Program-made: the position numbers and the translations under genes
Shown here: positions 1 through 33,330 of the stretch, in pieces
Layout of the letters: each line of letters opens with the position of its first letter
Numbering within the stretch: the first letter of the stretch is position 1
The notes under the pieces: generated by a model
Database searches by the model: none
Seen by the model: only the letters and a program-made list of their open reading frames with translations
Told to the model about the DNA's origin: nothing
Origin: Symbiodinium natans
Lineage: Eukaryota > Sar > Dinophyceae > Suessiales > Symbiodiniaceae
Assembly: GCA_905221605.1 (NCBI GenBank)
Contig: CAJNDS010001002.1
Coordinates: forward strand, 341,337-405,336
DNA length: 64,000 nucleotides
Direction of reading: 5' to 3'

Positions 1-1023
1 GCCTGCAAGCTGCCTTGCGGACGCGCCCTCAGAGAACATCTCGCCTCTGCCTAGTGTACTACTCCTGTCTGCTCTTTCGTGGTCCCATCGTGGTACACGA
101 GGCGCTCCCGAGCCTGTTTCTTCTCCGAACAAAGGGGGGGGAAGCTCTCTTGACCGAACGTCTTTGAGCGACCCCTGTACAGCAGAGTAAGTATGTTCGG
201 TTAGGCTCCTAATCGGTGTCTACACTCTGTAATGCTATGCAGCATTAGCCCGAGAGAGCAAGCCTAACCAAAAGCAGCATTTGCGAAGCTTGACATCCAA
301 GGAAAGTCGCGCTCACTCTAAAACAGTACTTTGTAGGGAACGAAGGGATGGAGATATTATTCTTGGGGCTTTGGGGCAATCGAGCAGGACAAGCCTGCCT
401 CTAAGTTGGAACTGCCACCGCTCAGTCTCAGAACATGGTCTGCTTCCGCTTGGCAAAGTACTCCTGAAGCTGTGGCAGGGCATCCACGGCCAGCCTCAGC
501 AGAGCACGGCCTTTTAAAACTCGAACCCACAGACAAGCAAGGGCGGCCCACAGCATTCACGGAACCCCACCCCCCCCCCCCCCGCCCCCTCCCCCTCCCC
601 CTCCCCCCTTCTGTGGTTTATGATGGCTTATGGGCTTCCCCTTCCCCAGCCCCCCCCCCCCCGGTGTGGTTCATGGTCTGTGGTTCATGGGGTTCATGGT
701 GGGTGTAGGGCTTGGTTTAGGGTTCCCCCCTCTTTCTTGTGTTTCTTGGTGGGTTTACGGTTCAGGGTTAAGGCGGTTAAGGTTTCAGGGTTTCCCCTCT
801 TCCCTTCTGTGGTGCATGGTGGGTTTAGGTTTAGGTTTAGGGCTCTGCCGTCAGGGTTGCGGGTAGGTTAAGGGTTTCACGCTCCTCCCCTGTGGTTCGC
901 GGTGGCTTCAGGGGCAACGGTCAGGGCTTGGGGGATACCATGGAGGAGGGGGGGGTCTCGAGAACCGCGCTTACAGAGGACTTTGGGACTTGGCTGAGGG
1001 ACTAGCCGGCGCAGGCCCAAATT
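1..1023. other. Intergenic DNA rich in C tracts and degenerate TTTAGGG-like motifs
   Basis: I see no gene here. Around 568-612 there is a C-rich run, and from about 690 to 860 the plus strand carries scattered GGGTTTAGG-like words, degenerate relatives of the plant-type telomere unit. The short open frames have low-complexity translations (Pro/Leu or Gly/Phe runs) that come from these tracts. This is the 3' flank of the glutathione S-transferase gene, which ends at 1024 on the minus strand. Confidence 0.6.
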
Positions 1024-3210
1024 TCACAACAATGGAGCTTTGATTCTTTGCACCCCCGATGTACCGGCAAAGGCGTCAAAGGTCGGTCCGACACTCTCGC
1101 AAGATTGCAGCCCGGCAACAGGGCTGCCTTCATCCTGGGCGAGTCCTGACGGCAGGCTTGTGAAGCTTGCGAAGATGTAATAGGGCTTCCTATTTCGTTG
1201 GCTGTCTGAAGGGCTCATTGCAAAGTGATCCCCAACATGAAGCAGCTTCAAAGATATTTCGGGCATTCCCCAACAGAAGGGCACCCCCCAACTGCAAGAT
1301 AGCCCCTTGAGCCCCCCCTAACTTGCGAAACTTGCGAACATGTCTGAGGGAGGCTCCTGGAAGGAGGCCTTTGCGCCCTCCGTGTTGTCGAAGAAGCCGC
1401 TGGGAGCCAGGAGCAGCCTAAGAAATTCAAGAACCTTAAGGGCTTGGGGTGGAGAAGCTCGTGGGAGTTGCTTCGTTCCCAAAAACAGGAGGAGCCAACA
1501 ACTTGTAACAAAATCCGGACTGGGAGAAGCAAGATCTTCCTTGGCTGGGGCCGAACCTTGTGTCAAGTGCGGAACAAGACTTCGGGGTGGACCTTGAGCG
1601 CCGATTTGGGCGTGGCTGTCGGATCGTCGCTGTGAGCAGTCTGCTTGGATGTGCTGTGGCTGTCGTCTCTGGTGTTCACGGCTGCTTGACTCTGCCCTGG
1701 GTTTCCGGCTCATAACTTAATAACTTCACAGTATCCCTAACCCCTCACAAACCCTCATAAACCCTCATAAACCACCTTTCAAGGGCTTCGACGGCCCAGC
1801 AGCCCGTACCATTGGATGTCGGCTAGCGACAGCTTGCCTGGAGAGTTCGAGGTCGCTTAGAACTTCAAGCGGTTTGAATCAGCCGGAGCTCTTCGAATTT
1901 CAACCTCTTGCTGAAGTCCTCAACGAAGAACTTGCATTCACCTGCTAGTCGAAGTTTTTTCTGGGAGGGGGTCTGCAATCATTCGTTTAGATAACAGGGA
2001 CTTGACACCCAAGCTGTAACTGCAGCCGCTTCACAGCCCACTCTTTTTTGATGGCTGTTGCAGTGTTGCAGTGGCTACCCAGAGGAGTTTTTCATCGGTG
2101 CAAACCCAAAACCACCAGCCTCCGACGAGAAATGGACCTGTCCCCGGCGGCAAGGACTTCTCGGCTTTGCGCACCCACTCCTCACATCAACGGCCCCTGG
2201 TAGACCCCCGAAATTAGGGTTGATGGTTTGGGGTCCCTTCTCCTGCAGCCTTTTCTACAGCATACCTCAGGAAAGGACTGCATATTCGAGAACAGCCCAC
2301 CTTAACCCCGAACTTCTGAACCCAAAAACGTCAAACCCGGAAGGCCCAAATCCCCAAAACAGAGAAGGCCAAGGGGCCGGGAGCTCCTCCTTGAACCACT
2401 TTTCCATGGCCTGGTACGACTCACGAAGGGAGGTGGCTCACAGGCGCAATACGGGCCCCTCTTGAACACAACTCACACCCTCAAGGTCCGACGCAGGTTC
2501 AGAAAGAGGCTGAACCCAAGCATGAAGATGAGCCTGACCGATAGCGACAATCTGGAGCATAAGACTCAGCATGCAGTCGAGCCGCTGCCGCCTTCTCTTC
2601 CTCCTTGACCCCCTTGGCCTTCTGGTAGGCATCCTGTGTCACAGCCGGCCCCCTCAACGAGGTATGAAGCAAGGCTGGTAACCTGTATCACTCTTACACT
2701 GCATGGCAACGAGTATGGTGAAAGGCCAAGGCTCCTTGAGATCACGGATGGTCTCCCCCAGCTGGTCGATCTGCGCAGCCTCCACACTGGAGCCACCCAT
2801 CATGCCGAAATCCGCTGCCAGATAGCGCTCGATGGCCTTTGACTGGCCAATCTTCTTACCGTCCACCTTCAGGGGGAGAAACAGGGCAAGTTCTTCATGC
2901 TAGCACCATAGTATGGGTCCTTGGAACTGTCAGACCAGCTTTCACTCAGGCCCGCATCCACCTCCAGCAGCGGAACCTTCCCCAGGGAGATGTCGAGCTC
3001 ACCCTTGGATTTCATCTCATCGAACTCCGGACGGCTGATGGTGCTGAAGTCCCCAGGCTTTCCGAATGTCAGTGAGAGTCGGATATCCTCATAGGGTTGT
3101 TGGGCGGCCGCGAAGAGGCATCGGCAAGTCTCCGCCACACCACGGGCATCGAAGTAGACCAGTTTGTACGACTTCATCACTTTGGGTGCCGCAGCGCAGA
3201 AGCAGTCCAT
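1024..3210 (-). CDS. Glutathione S-transferase (sigma-like), 8 exons
   Basis: Predicted cytosolic GST that would conjugate glutathione to electrophiles. Exons placed by eye: 3210-2962, 2866-2735, 2633-about 2565, about 2419-2378, 2180-2120, 1837-1804, 1417-1357 and 1095-1024, giving about 239 aa. The thioredoxin-like N-terminal domain starts at YKLVYFDARGVAE, has the cis-proline segment KVPLLEV and the glutathione-site DGKKIGQSKAIERYL. The all-helical C-terminal domain includes DAYQKAKGVKEEEK, EKWFKEELP, SLPPGTGPFLVGGKLSLADI and GFFDNTEGAKASFQ. Length is slightly above the usual 200-220 aa because of about 12 extra N-terminal residues; the second Met (MKSYKL) could be the real start. Donors are GT once, GC three times and GA twice; the exon 3/4 junction is unresolved and the last acceptor is followed by A. 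Class assignment is inference from overall look. Confidence 0.82.
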
Positions 3211-4122
3211 GGCGAGCCTTTTCCTTGCCCCAAACTTTCAAAGCTGCTAACCAGGAGATGCTCCAGCATACCTCCCAATGGGTAGGGTTTCTGGCTCACT
3301 CCTGAAAAGCTTTTCAAAATTCAGCCCCGATCTTCTGAAACCCCTCCGCCCCCGCCCACACCTCCCCCGAAACCCGACACCCCAAATTCCTAAACCGAAA
3401 GCCTCAACCCTAAACCCCAACTTCCTAAACCCAACAGTCTAAATTCATCTACCCCAAACCGCTACCCGGGGGGGGGGGGGGGGGAGGAGTGGGGGGGGCA
3501 ATTTACAAGCCTGAAACCCTAAAGCCCAAAACCTCCGAACTTCAAATCCTAAACCCTGAGCCCCAAAAAGGCCTAAACCCCACACGCTAAGCCTACATAA
3601 ACTCTAATTCATAGGTTTGGTGCCCCCCCCCCCTTTTCCTACAAGTAGGTCTGGCTCGGCCCCTCCGGCGTTTGGGGGGGGGAGAGGGGGGGGGGGGGGG
3701 GGGGGGGGCAACGACCTCCATCAGCATACACAATGCTCGCATGATTGTCATTGTGGAAAAAACGAAGGATTCTTCTGTCTAATACCCTCAAAGCTCTAGA
3801 ACCTTGAACCCTGAAGTTTCAAAACCCTGAAGACCCAAAAACCTAAACCCGGAGACCGTAGCAACCCCCAGGATGCCTCTAACAACACTCTCCGCCCCCC
3901 CCCCCACCCCCCCAAATTGCCGTACACCTCACAGGCCCCTGCTTGTGGAAGTTCACAGGGGAGTGGCTCCCCTCCTGGCGTTGCATTTAAGGACCTGAGC
4001 GTTTTCTTGCCCCAACTCGCGGAGACTCTTCTTGACTTTTGATTGGGCTTTTAGGGCTTTTTCCATGCTTGGAGGTGGGGTTTGGGGATCTGAGGTTTAG
4101 GGCAGGGTTTTTTGGGCCTCAT
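3211..4122. other. Intergenic spacer with G homopolymers and CCCTAAA-like words
   Basis: No gene is visible. The stretch separates the glutathione S-transferase start from the 3' end of the tyrosine-rich gene. It holds degenerate CCCTAAACCCC-type words (about 3340-3620 and 3780-3860), G runs near 3469-3484 and 3676-3708, and a C-rich run near 3895-3915. Confidence 0.6.
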
Positions 4123-24843
<20,721 letters not shown>

Positions 24844-24848
24844 CTCCG

Positions 24849-25364
24849 GTAAAAAAAAACTGCCCTACCCGGCCCCCAAAGAAAGCATTCGCATGGGCAT
24901 GGTATCAGTGAAACTGAACATGCGACACCAGGATTCAACCTTTCCATCATCACCCTATCCCCAGCGAGGATTCCAGCAACTCTCACTTGCCGGGCGTCCC
25001 TGAGGTCCAAGCAACGCCTTGCTCCTGAAAGAGCAGGAGAAGGCTCCCTTCTATGGGCCTCTAGATCCCCGTAGATCCCCGTAGAGCCGTAGAGGTCGGA
25101 GGCTGCTGAGGTCCAGCTCTCTTTTGGGCCGCTGAGGTCGCACGAGTCCATTGAGGCGATACCGGATACCCAAAGATCATGGTCAGTGTAGGCGAATATT
25201 CACGAAAACTACCTGGGATCTCTGGCATCGCCCCTTTGCACATGACGCACCGCGGTCGGCAAACAAAGGAAAAGCGGGTTGTTTCTGCGACCGCGGCCAA
25301 CTGTTGTTTCAGACACCTCCATAGAGATGCTCTATCGAACAGAACCTCTAGAAAAAACATCTGC
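24849..25364. other. Spacer between light-harvesting gene and tyrosine-rich gene
   Basis: I see no convincing exon here. It is the 3' flank of the light-harvesting gene (stop at 25365) and leads to the first recognised block of the tyrosine-rich gene. A short repeat of GTAGATCCCC/GTAGAGCC units lies at about 25066-25095. The missing N-terminal exon of the tyrosine-rich gene could be here but I cannot show it. Confidence 0.45.
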
Positions 25365-26537
25365 TCAGCCCGTGAACTGCTCAACGGGACCCTTCCCAGT
25401 CTGGAGCTCGGCGACGATTTGGCCGATGATGGCAAACATGGCGATGCGGCCGTTGTTCAGCTCCTGAGGTCACTCAGATTGAAACAAAGCTTGACAAGCG
25501 AGAGCAGAGATGAGCAAAATGCGCTCTGCAAGCCCTCCCAGGCTCGGAGCCATGCTCCTTCGTTCGCATCTCCTTGGTGTACTGGTTCCACTTGAAGGGG
25601 TCGCCGAAGCTGCCTGGCTCCTTGACGGGTGAGTTTCTCAGCAGGAAATTGATTTGATGCATTGACAATTGATTACCCCGTGACGAACCGGGCTCCTTGA
25701 CGGGCTTCCAGGTCACTGCCTGCCAAAAGGCATTGAGAAGCACTTTGAGCACAGTCGTTCTGTCGTTCTAAAGCACATGCTTGTGCCGTCTGCGGATTGT
25801 TTCGAATCCCTGTAGACCCGAAGCTCCTCGTGGCCGGCGATCAAGAAGAAGAGGAGCGAGAAGCCTTCCAAGCCCTTGCTGGTCTGGAGAGCCGCCAGAC
25901 CGGTAGGCACGTCCTCGAAGCCGGGGATCTTGTAGAAGTGCGCATACACAGACCCCACAGCAGCCATCATGGCAAATCTCCCGTGCCTTAAAGAGGGAAA
26001 GAGCATGTCAGCATGTCAGCATGTCATGGCAAGAAGGTGCTACGAAAGGTTGCAATGCAGCGATGGCAGTGGCTGGGTTCCTTGCTTGATTTCAGCAGCT
26101 CGCAGATGCTTGAATCCCGTCGAATCTCCCGGGAAGGTCATGAGGCCACTCTTGCTGAAGCCCAGCGGGTCGAAGAACCCGAGTGGAGCGACCGCACCCG
26201 GCTGCTCCGAGGGCACCAACGGCGTCTCCGGCGCATCGAAGCGGAAGCGGCCCTGGTCGTCCGTGGTCAGGACTCCAGCACGGGCCACTCGGGCCACCCT
26301 CTTTGCACGAGAGGCGGCCACACCCGCAACGCCCACGATGCCCACGGTGCCCAGTGTCAGACCAGCAGCACTTCCAGTTGAGGACTGGCTGGGTGCCTGA
26401 GCAATCTGAGCATAGTTGCGAGGGGCCCCGTGGCTCTCAACCGCCGCGCTGGGGCCGGCAGTGAAAGCAGGCGCACCAAGCAGCACAACAGCTGCGGAAC
26501 CAGCGGCCAGGGCAGCACACTTTCGGGACTGAGCCAT
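25365..26537 (-). CDS. Chlorophyll a/c light-harvesting antenna protein (LHC superfamily), 5 exons
   Basis: Thylakoid membrane antenna protein binding chlorophyll a/c and probably peridinin. Exons 26537-26086, 25986-25809, 25719-25696, 25620-25558 and 25463-25365 join in frame to 271 aa. Residues 1-55 or so are a signal/transit-type leader (MAQSRKCAALAAGSAAVVLL... with a second Ala/Gly-rich segment). The mature part shows the first chlorophyll-binding helix EIKHGRFAMMAAVG (about 149-162), a middle membrane segment LEGFSLLFFLIAGHEELRVY, the loop KPVKEPGSFGDPFKWNQY, and the third helix KELNNGRIAMFAIIGQIVAE (about 239-258), each helix carrying the E-x-x-H/N-x-R ligand pattern. Introns start GC, GA, GA, GA; all end AG before G. 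The third intron is only 75 bp, has no stop and keeps frame, so its retention would insert 25 residues. Confidence 0.93.
25616..25704. repeat. 14-bp direct repeat flanking a 75-bp intron
   Basis: The plus-strand word GGCTCCTTGACGGG occurs at 25616-25629 and again at 25691-25704, exactly 75 bp apart. On the coding strand both copies encode PVKEP at the end of one exon and the start of the next, so the intron 25695-25621 has been placed between two copies of the same exon sequence. Because of the repeat the exact splice point can slide; AAG|GAG at both ends gives a GA-AG intron. Confidence 0.9.
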
Positions 26538-29500
26538 GGGGTCGAAGGAGTTCTACAGCAAAAGTTAACCGAACAGACCTACCTCCGAGCCACAACAGAT
26601 CGACCTGGCATCTACCGGCCCTGCAGCCATGACCTTGTGCGATGCAACCTCTCCCACCTTCCTGCGCAGTCCCTCTATGCTGCTGTCTACATGTCCCTGC
26701 ATCTCGCTGGATCTCCCTGCATAACTTTTCTGAGCTTCGATGGGCGCCATCGCGAAGGTCAGCCTAAGACAAGGCTCCAGGCGCCCTCGGCAGCCAAGTG
26801 GAGCGGGCCAGGCATCGTTTCCTCGCGGAGCATTTGAACATCTGCTGTCACTAGGTTTTGGTTGTGCCTTCGAACTTCGACATGTCCTAACCCTTTCCTT
26901 ACCCTTTTCTAAGATTCTCAGCGGATGTTCATTCGATGCTGTTGCGGCTGGATATTGGCCTCTTACGAACCCTAAAAGTTAATGCGCAGTGCTTCGAATC
27001 TGTTGGTGCGTTGATCGCTGCTCATCGTCTTTGTCCTGCACCCCCAACTGACAGAGCACTTTCGGAAAGCGTGGAAGGCACTCTAGCCCCGCAATGCAAT
27101 GGGGGCTACCCTGACCACTGATTCCCATCTTTCATGCGTAAGAAGCACGCACACCATTCCTCGCATTTCAGCGTTGGTTCAGCGCCTTTACTGCTGAAAG
27201 CAACCACAGCGGCTGAGCAAAAGAATGTTCGCATTCACTGCGGCCGGATATCTCCTTAACTAGTACACTTAGTAGCGAACAGATGCTACCGCTAGACCAA
27301 AGTGCGGAAGCACGTGCCTGCAGCTGAAAGCGCTTTGGCTGGCGCACCAGTGACCCCATCAGGCAGATCGCGGCCACCTGCGCACCAACCCCTCTCAATC
27401 ACTGAGACCTCTAGATTTTCCTGTGAATGCGACCTGCATGTGTGCAAAAGAGAGTCTGCTGGGCCACGCACACTATCTACTTGACGTTGTTGATTCGTCT
27501 CTCTTGTGTATTGCCAACCGTCAGACACGCAGCCACAGACAGGGGCTCTGGGCTTCTTCCGGGCTCAAGCCAAGGTGCCAGGACGAAAGCTGCGTACAGC
27601 GGACCGATGGCCACGCGCCGCGTGCCTGGCGGCGAGAAAGAACCGGGACTCGCCCCCAAAAAAAAGGGGGTGCTGCAAGCGCCGTTTGGGCCAACAAGGT
27701 CTCCAGGAGAGGCGTAACAGGGTGCAACCGCATTCCGGTCAGACACTACCCTGATCTCCCAAAACACCGACACGCACTTCCCGAGGCCATAAACCCCGAA
27801 AGCTTCAAAGCGAGACCACAATGCGCCTGGCGCCCCCTTGCGGACGGCAACGAACCGCGTCCACCCTGGCACCACAGCTCTGCAGAATCGAACTTCCCAG
27901 CCGGGGTTTAGGGCTGCCAGGCGCCTATCAGCAGCGTGGCCAGCCCAGAGCAAGAGAGGACTAAGGTCACGAACACGTCCACCACAAGCTCGCCTGTCAG
28001 CACACCCTGCTCAATTCAAGACCCGTCGACTTGCCAAATCCTCACAGACTGTCACATACACAGGCCTAGAACAGGCAACTGAAACGTCGAACTCAAGGAA
28101 GGCATCAGCAGTGTTCGTTGACAGGATGTCGAAAACGTTGGCATTGCACACTGCACAAGCTCAGCAAAGACACCGGAGCCCTTGTGAATGTCAGCAGCGA
28201 CGCCGGGGATTTGAGAAGCACACATGTGCTTCGAGCAAAAAACATTGCAAGGTTTCGGGAGGAGGCAAGCGCGCCAAAGTGATCAAACTACTTGGACTTG
28301 GCACAACCCGCTCACCGAGCGGACAGTGGCCCAGGCCGAAGACCCACCGCCAATTGGGTGAAGTAACTGCAGAAAGCTGCTCTCGAGGTTTCTTGGTTAT
28401 ATACAGATATAGGCATAATTGGCATCGACTTTGAGCGCCGAAAACGCAGCAAAAATCCTCGCCTGTTTCCGACAGCGCTGAACTACACTGGCAGGATGCG
28501 AAGCATGTGAAGCACAGCAGCGTGTGCTTTCGTACCGGAAAGTAATGATATGTAATGATACTACTGTGGTCGTGTTCAAGATGGAAACAGTCCAGGGGTG
28601 AGGGGGGTTCCGGCACGTGTTCTACAAAGCTGCTGCAGGGAGACGAACTCGTCCCACCTAAAAACATATTCGAAAGGCTCTCCCCTGACAGCAATCAGAA
28701 CCATCAGAGCTCACGTGATGGACGCGACTGCACCCAAACAACCACTCATTAAGCACTCAACAGTCATGCATCTGAGGCTAAGTGCTCAGCACGTCAAGCC
28801 TAAACTCGGCATATCCCCTTGGTCGCATTCTTTATCACTCGTCGCTTTCCCGGACTAAAGCAAACCCTTCTCCGATCATCTCTCAGACCACTGTGTGAGC
28901 AAAGCCGCCTTTTGTGAGGCCAGAAAGTGTAGCAAACGAGAAGACAGTCCTGAGTGCAAGCTCTTCGAAACTATGACATGTGGCCATGGTGCATGTCTTG
29001 CAAGCTTAAGAGAGCTTATGCTGCATGTCTCATGCCGGAAATCGAACAAAAAACACAGTAGCCCTGGCTACTGCAGTGCCTTTGGCACAAACAAGAAACA
29101 CCCTAGCATCCATGCCCAGGAGCCGGATGGCAGCTAGACCTGCCACGGGCAAAATGTGCGAACAAAAACGATGCAAATAAACATTTTGCAGCAACTCTGG
29201 TGGTGTTCACAATGTCAATGTCTTGCCGACGGCTTCGGCCACCTAAGCCGCAGGTTCCCATCCGGCCACTCCGGGCCTGTGCGCACCCAGGCCAATAGCG
29301 TCCGCTCGTTGGCCAAATCCTCGTCCAGAATCGGGACCCGACAAGCAAAAGACGGGAAGGACTAAAGTACGAGACAAACTGTGCATGCTGCTGCCATGCT
29401 CCAACAAACCTAGCTGCGAGCTACTCGCGCTCATAATCGGTCAACAGCATTCCGATTTTCAAGCGGAAACGATCAATGTCCACGCAAAGCTGAGCATCGC

Positions 29501-30204
29501 AACGCACAAGGGAAAAACAACAAGCGCGTCAGCAACGGCACAGAAGGAGCAGCGGCAAAGGGATATATTGCGGACCAACACCACCACCCCCCCCCTTTTC
29601 CACGGCGCCGACATCACTGGCCGCCAACGCATCACCAAGAGCAAGAACTGACCAAGACACCAAAGCTCATTCAAGGCTTTTCAGGATGCCACCTGTGGAC
29701 CTCGGAATTATGAAATCCAAGGCTCGGTGCTCAGCTGTTTGGTGTCAATGGGCTCGGACACGAGGCTCCCTGAGCTTTGGGGATTTTACATCCTTCCGAA
29801 CAACTTCAGGTGCGTAATCCCATCCCATCATCCCCCGAAAATTGCAACCCCAACATGAGGACCCTAACGCATCCGTGTGCTTGGAATATCTTCAGATGTT
29901 TGAATTCGGGCTATGGAAGCCTCCGACGACGAGTTTCGGCTTCCTTCTGAGCCCCCAAACTGCCGTGATCTGAGATGGAGCGTTTCTCAAATCGCAGAGG
30001 AGCTCCCCTGCAAGCTTACCTTGGACTTTTTGAAGCGGTAAAAACCCCTCTTTCAAGACCTTGTTCGATTTCAAGCCTTTCAGAAGGTCCCTCCCGCTTC
30101 CCAGCCCGGTACACCCAACAACCGCCCCAAATCCATAAACCCTTAATCCTATAAGCCGTGCAGGTACTGGAACCCTAGTACTGGGACCCTTGCAGCCTCT
30201 AAAG

Positions 30205-30835
30205 GCCAACATGATCGCCACGGCACCGCAGCAGCCAGCTGCAGCCGGGTGGGCATCCGAGGCCGCTGGGGCGGCCGCTGAGGCGGCCGCTGGGGCGGCC
30301 GCAGGGGCTGCGGGCTCCGCCCTGTTAGGGTTTTCGGGGGCCTGATGTAGGGCACACCAGGGATGAGGGTCGTAGGGCCTTAGGCTTTCTGATGACCAAG
30401 ATTGGGCGTGTGCGCGCAAATGCAGGGGACCATATAAACACATCTAATGGCTCAGTTAGTTGGCTTTATTGTTGGTCTTCTGGCTGCCCGACTCCACGTT
30501 TTGCCCTTGTCCACAATTCGGACGACACGCCTTCGTGGTGCGGCACATCTTTCTGACCATGCAACCTGATGCTGCCCTGCTCGTGGGAAACGATGGCGGC
30601 AAGGATACAGAAGCCTAACCGGACAAGCTTCGGTATCTTGCTGATCAGAGCGCCTGTGAAGCTCAACAGCCAAAGCCCAAGACCCCGGAGCACACTTACA
30701 GCAGGCACCTTGGATCCTCCTCCACCCTGGACCCTGAAACAGCCCGAGAAGGCAAAGCCTTTCACTAGGCGGGCGCCGGCCAACGGGCAGCACCACGCGC
30801 AGCCGGCTGCCGTCCTCAGGGCGCCGCATGTCTTG
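30205..30835 (-). other. Possible exons of an unassigned protein, including an Ala/Pro-rich segment
   Basis: Three minus-strand pieces look coding: about 30830-30770 (RRPEDGSRLRVVLPVGRRPP), about 30705-30565 (LGLWLLSFTGALISKIPKLV then LGFCILAAIVSHEQ, hydrophobic and possibly membrane-associated) and about 30320-30205 (alternating Ala and Pro ending in a hydrophobic AAAGCCGAVAIMLAF). The last is made by 15-bp GCGGCCGC-containing units at 30262-30303. I cannot join them with confidence or name a family; they could be part of AP-4 beta's tail, a plastid-protein leader, or chance. Confidence 0.25.
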
Positions 30836-32329
30836 AGATGTTTGGGGCTTTTTGGGGGGTGGAACTTGGGCGCTGTTGCAGCGAGCTTCGAAATCAGGTT
30901 TACAACAACGGCGAATCGAGAGTTTAATCGATAAGTAGCGTCACTAGCTTTGTGGTTCGAAGCATCTCCTCCATGGAGGGTCTCAAGAGATCAACCCTTG
31001 AGCGTAGACACCTGAAGCCCGCCAACACAGCTTGGCAGTGGCAAGGAGGTCCGGGAGCAGCGGCGAGAGAGGCAGCGCCGCATTACTAGGCGGCTGCCCA
31101 GCCTGTCGCTGCTACAGGCCACACAGGCCACAGGCCAGATCCTATGGTTAGGTTCGGGATTTGGAGTTTAGGACTTCAGTACTAGCACCAAGATGATGTG
31201 GATGTTGTGGGGTAAGCCGTGTCATTGCAGACTCGTCAGGCCTGAAAACGCGCAACAAGGAGCTGCAACAGTTCCTCTGTAGTCTAATGCCCCAAACCCT
31301 AAACTTCCTAGAGCCGAAACCCTTTGTTGCGCCTCTGGCTCCTGCGTCACGAAGAACGGGACCGCAGGGAGGAGACCCAGGCGGTCCCTCTGCAAAAGAA
31401 GAGAACCGGGGGAGAACCGGGGGAGTTGGTGGGAAGAGAAAGAAAGCCTCTTGGGTTGAACACCTTCGGGTTTGGAAAGTTTGAATTCTGCTCAATGCAC
31501 CTCAAATGGGGAAGTCACTCTGATTTGCCCCCCTCAAAAGGCGAGACTATTCAGCACTTGTGGGTTCGTGTGGCAGAGAGCAGTTGACTTCAAGGGGGGG
31601 GATTTCATGGTGGCATTCGCACAGACTGGAAAGATTGAAGACTACGTGAAGCTTCACTGATTTCTTCCTCCGAGCCGGCTTGTCGACCCGTCCACAACTA
31701 AGCCAAAGGGAGGTTGTTCTTAACTGGCTGCAAGTACCTGTTTTCAGCGCCAGGTCCCCCTAGGAGAGCCTCACGCATGCACTCAGGTCCGCGGCTGGCA
31801 CGTCCAAGGACGGCACACACCTCGGGAGGCACTGGGTTGGACACTGCGGGGTCTCTCTGTGGCTCTGGGATGTGAGTGGGACTTTACGAGGGTTGAGCGA
31901 CATCGAGACATCGAGGCACTCGGAGGAAGTTGGGCCGGGGGGCAATTGGAAGGTGATGGGCTGCGAATGGCCATCCTCGGATCCAGCCAAGGGCTTGGGA
32001 TCTGAGCGACTGGCGGATTCTACTTGAAGGTTCTTTTGGGGAGCTCTTACCCAAACAAAGGGCCACAGCTTCGAGAACTGCCCACACTGCGTCCCCACCG
32101 CTGCTCCTCTCTTGGTTCGATGATGTCCATTCAGCCGTACACAAGTCCCAGGTTCCCCTGCCTCGATGCAGCTAATCCAGAACTGCCGCGCCATGGCACG
32201 GGGCTTCTCGGGGCTACAACGTGATGACCAGGACAGGACAGTAGCAGTTGGGCAGTGTGGAAAGTGTGACTGTCACTAGCACTGACGACCTACTGGTGTG
32301 CGGCCTCCTCCAATTCTGAGGACTTCAGT

Positions 32330-32412
32330 AGATGCTACAGTTACAGATGCTACAGAAGGCTACAGATGCTGCAGATGCTACCGATGCTACCGGTGCTACA
32401 GATGCTATAAAT
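32330..32412. repeat. Degenerate GATGCTACA repeat
   Basis: Seven to eight imperfect 9-12 bp units built on GATGCTAC on the plus strand. No coding block overlaps it. Confidence 0.85.
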
Positions 32413-32480
32413 CCGAGTGTTCTTTGAGAGCTGCGCGCTGCGAATATGTGCGGACTTACTGCCCTCACAACCCCGGCTCT

Positions 32481-32708
32481 TTACGGCTCCAAGCCACGGC
32501 CCTGTCCCGGAAAGGAGTACACCAACCGGCCCGCTGGGAACCCGGAAGCGCAGGGCTCCTCCGCGATCACGCCTTTGACCAGGAGCACCGCCACAGCATT
32601 GCGAAGCGACCTGTCCAGGTAAAGCTGTTGCCAGCCGATTGCGGATCTGATTGTCTTCGAAGGCGCTGCCTCATCGGAACCCGGGTTGCTCCTGATCAAG
32701 GAAGACAT
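32481..32708 (-). other. Coding-like open frame, unassigned
   Basis: A 75-codon minus-strand frame contains AAPSKTIRSAIGWQQLYLDR followed by LRNAVAVLLVKGVIAEEP, which has the residue balance of a folded protein and an AG-G site before the leucine-rich half. I do not recognise it. It may be an exon of a gene whose other parts I cannot see. Confidence 0.25.
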
Positions 32709-33116
32709 GCTTTCTGATGCTTTCTGTGAGAAGCTGCACCAGACTACGAAAGCCTACAAGGAAGCACCCTCGTCCCTTTTATGGAGCTGCTTATGCTGCA
32801 GAGTACACAAACTAAGAGAGAAGCGCGCAAGCGCAAACTCTCATGTTTCCAAGCTGCAGCCACGGCTCAGATCCCGGAGAAGATGCGAGGGCCTCCCTAC
32901 AAACGACTGAAGTTCCGAGAGCCCCCGAAGCAGCATCAAGCAGCCACAGGCAAGACCGAAACATGAGGCAGAGTTAAACTGGATTAATCATGGATGTCGG
33001 CTTCAATGTTCAAGTAAAATGACCGCCCGGAGGGGGGGGCCGTGTCGGCCAAGGATATCAGTTAAACTCGATTTTTAATTTAGGGATATTTAGGGCTCAT
33101 GGCACCCTAAACCCCA

Positions 33117-33330
33117 AGCCCCAAACCCTAAACCCTAAACCCTAAACCCGATACACCAGGGTTTGCGAGCTTTGTCACCATAACCCCCCCCCCCCCCAAA
33201 AAACCGATGTAGGATGGAGGTTTTGGATCTCAAGGGTCCGCAAAGCTTTAGGTTACGGTTCAGGGCTTATGTATAGGGATCTTCTTATTGTTTTCCCTTA
33301 CCGGGTTTAGGGTTTCGGGTTTAGGGTTTA
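33117..33330. repeat. Short interstitial telomere-like words
   Basis: About three tandem CCCTAAA units at 33117-33149 are followed, about 150 bp later (33303-33330), by GGGTTTAGGGTTT words in the opposite orientation, so the two face each other across the intervening sequence. Confidence 0.75.

Noticed and set aside
27838-28694. 198-aa plus-strand and 167-aa minus-strand overlapping frames
   Set aside because: Neither shows domain-like segments, splice-compatible edges or a recognisable family; kept only as part of the unresolved gap.
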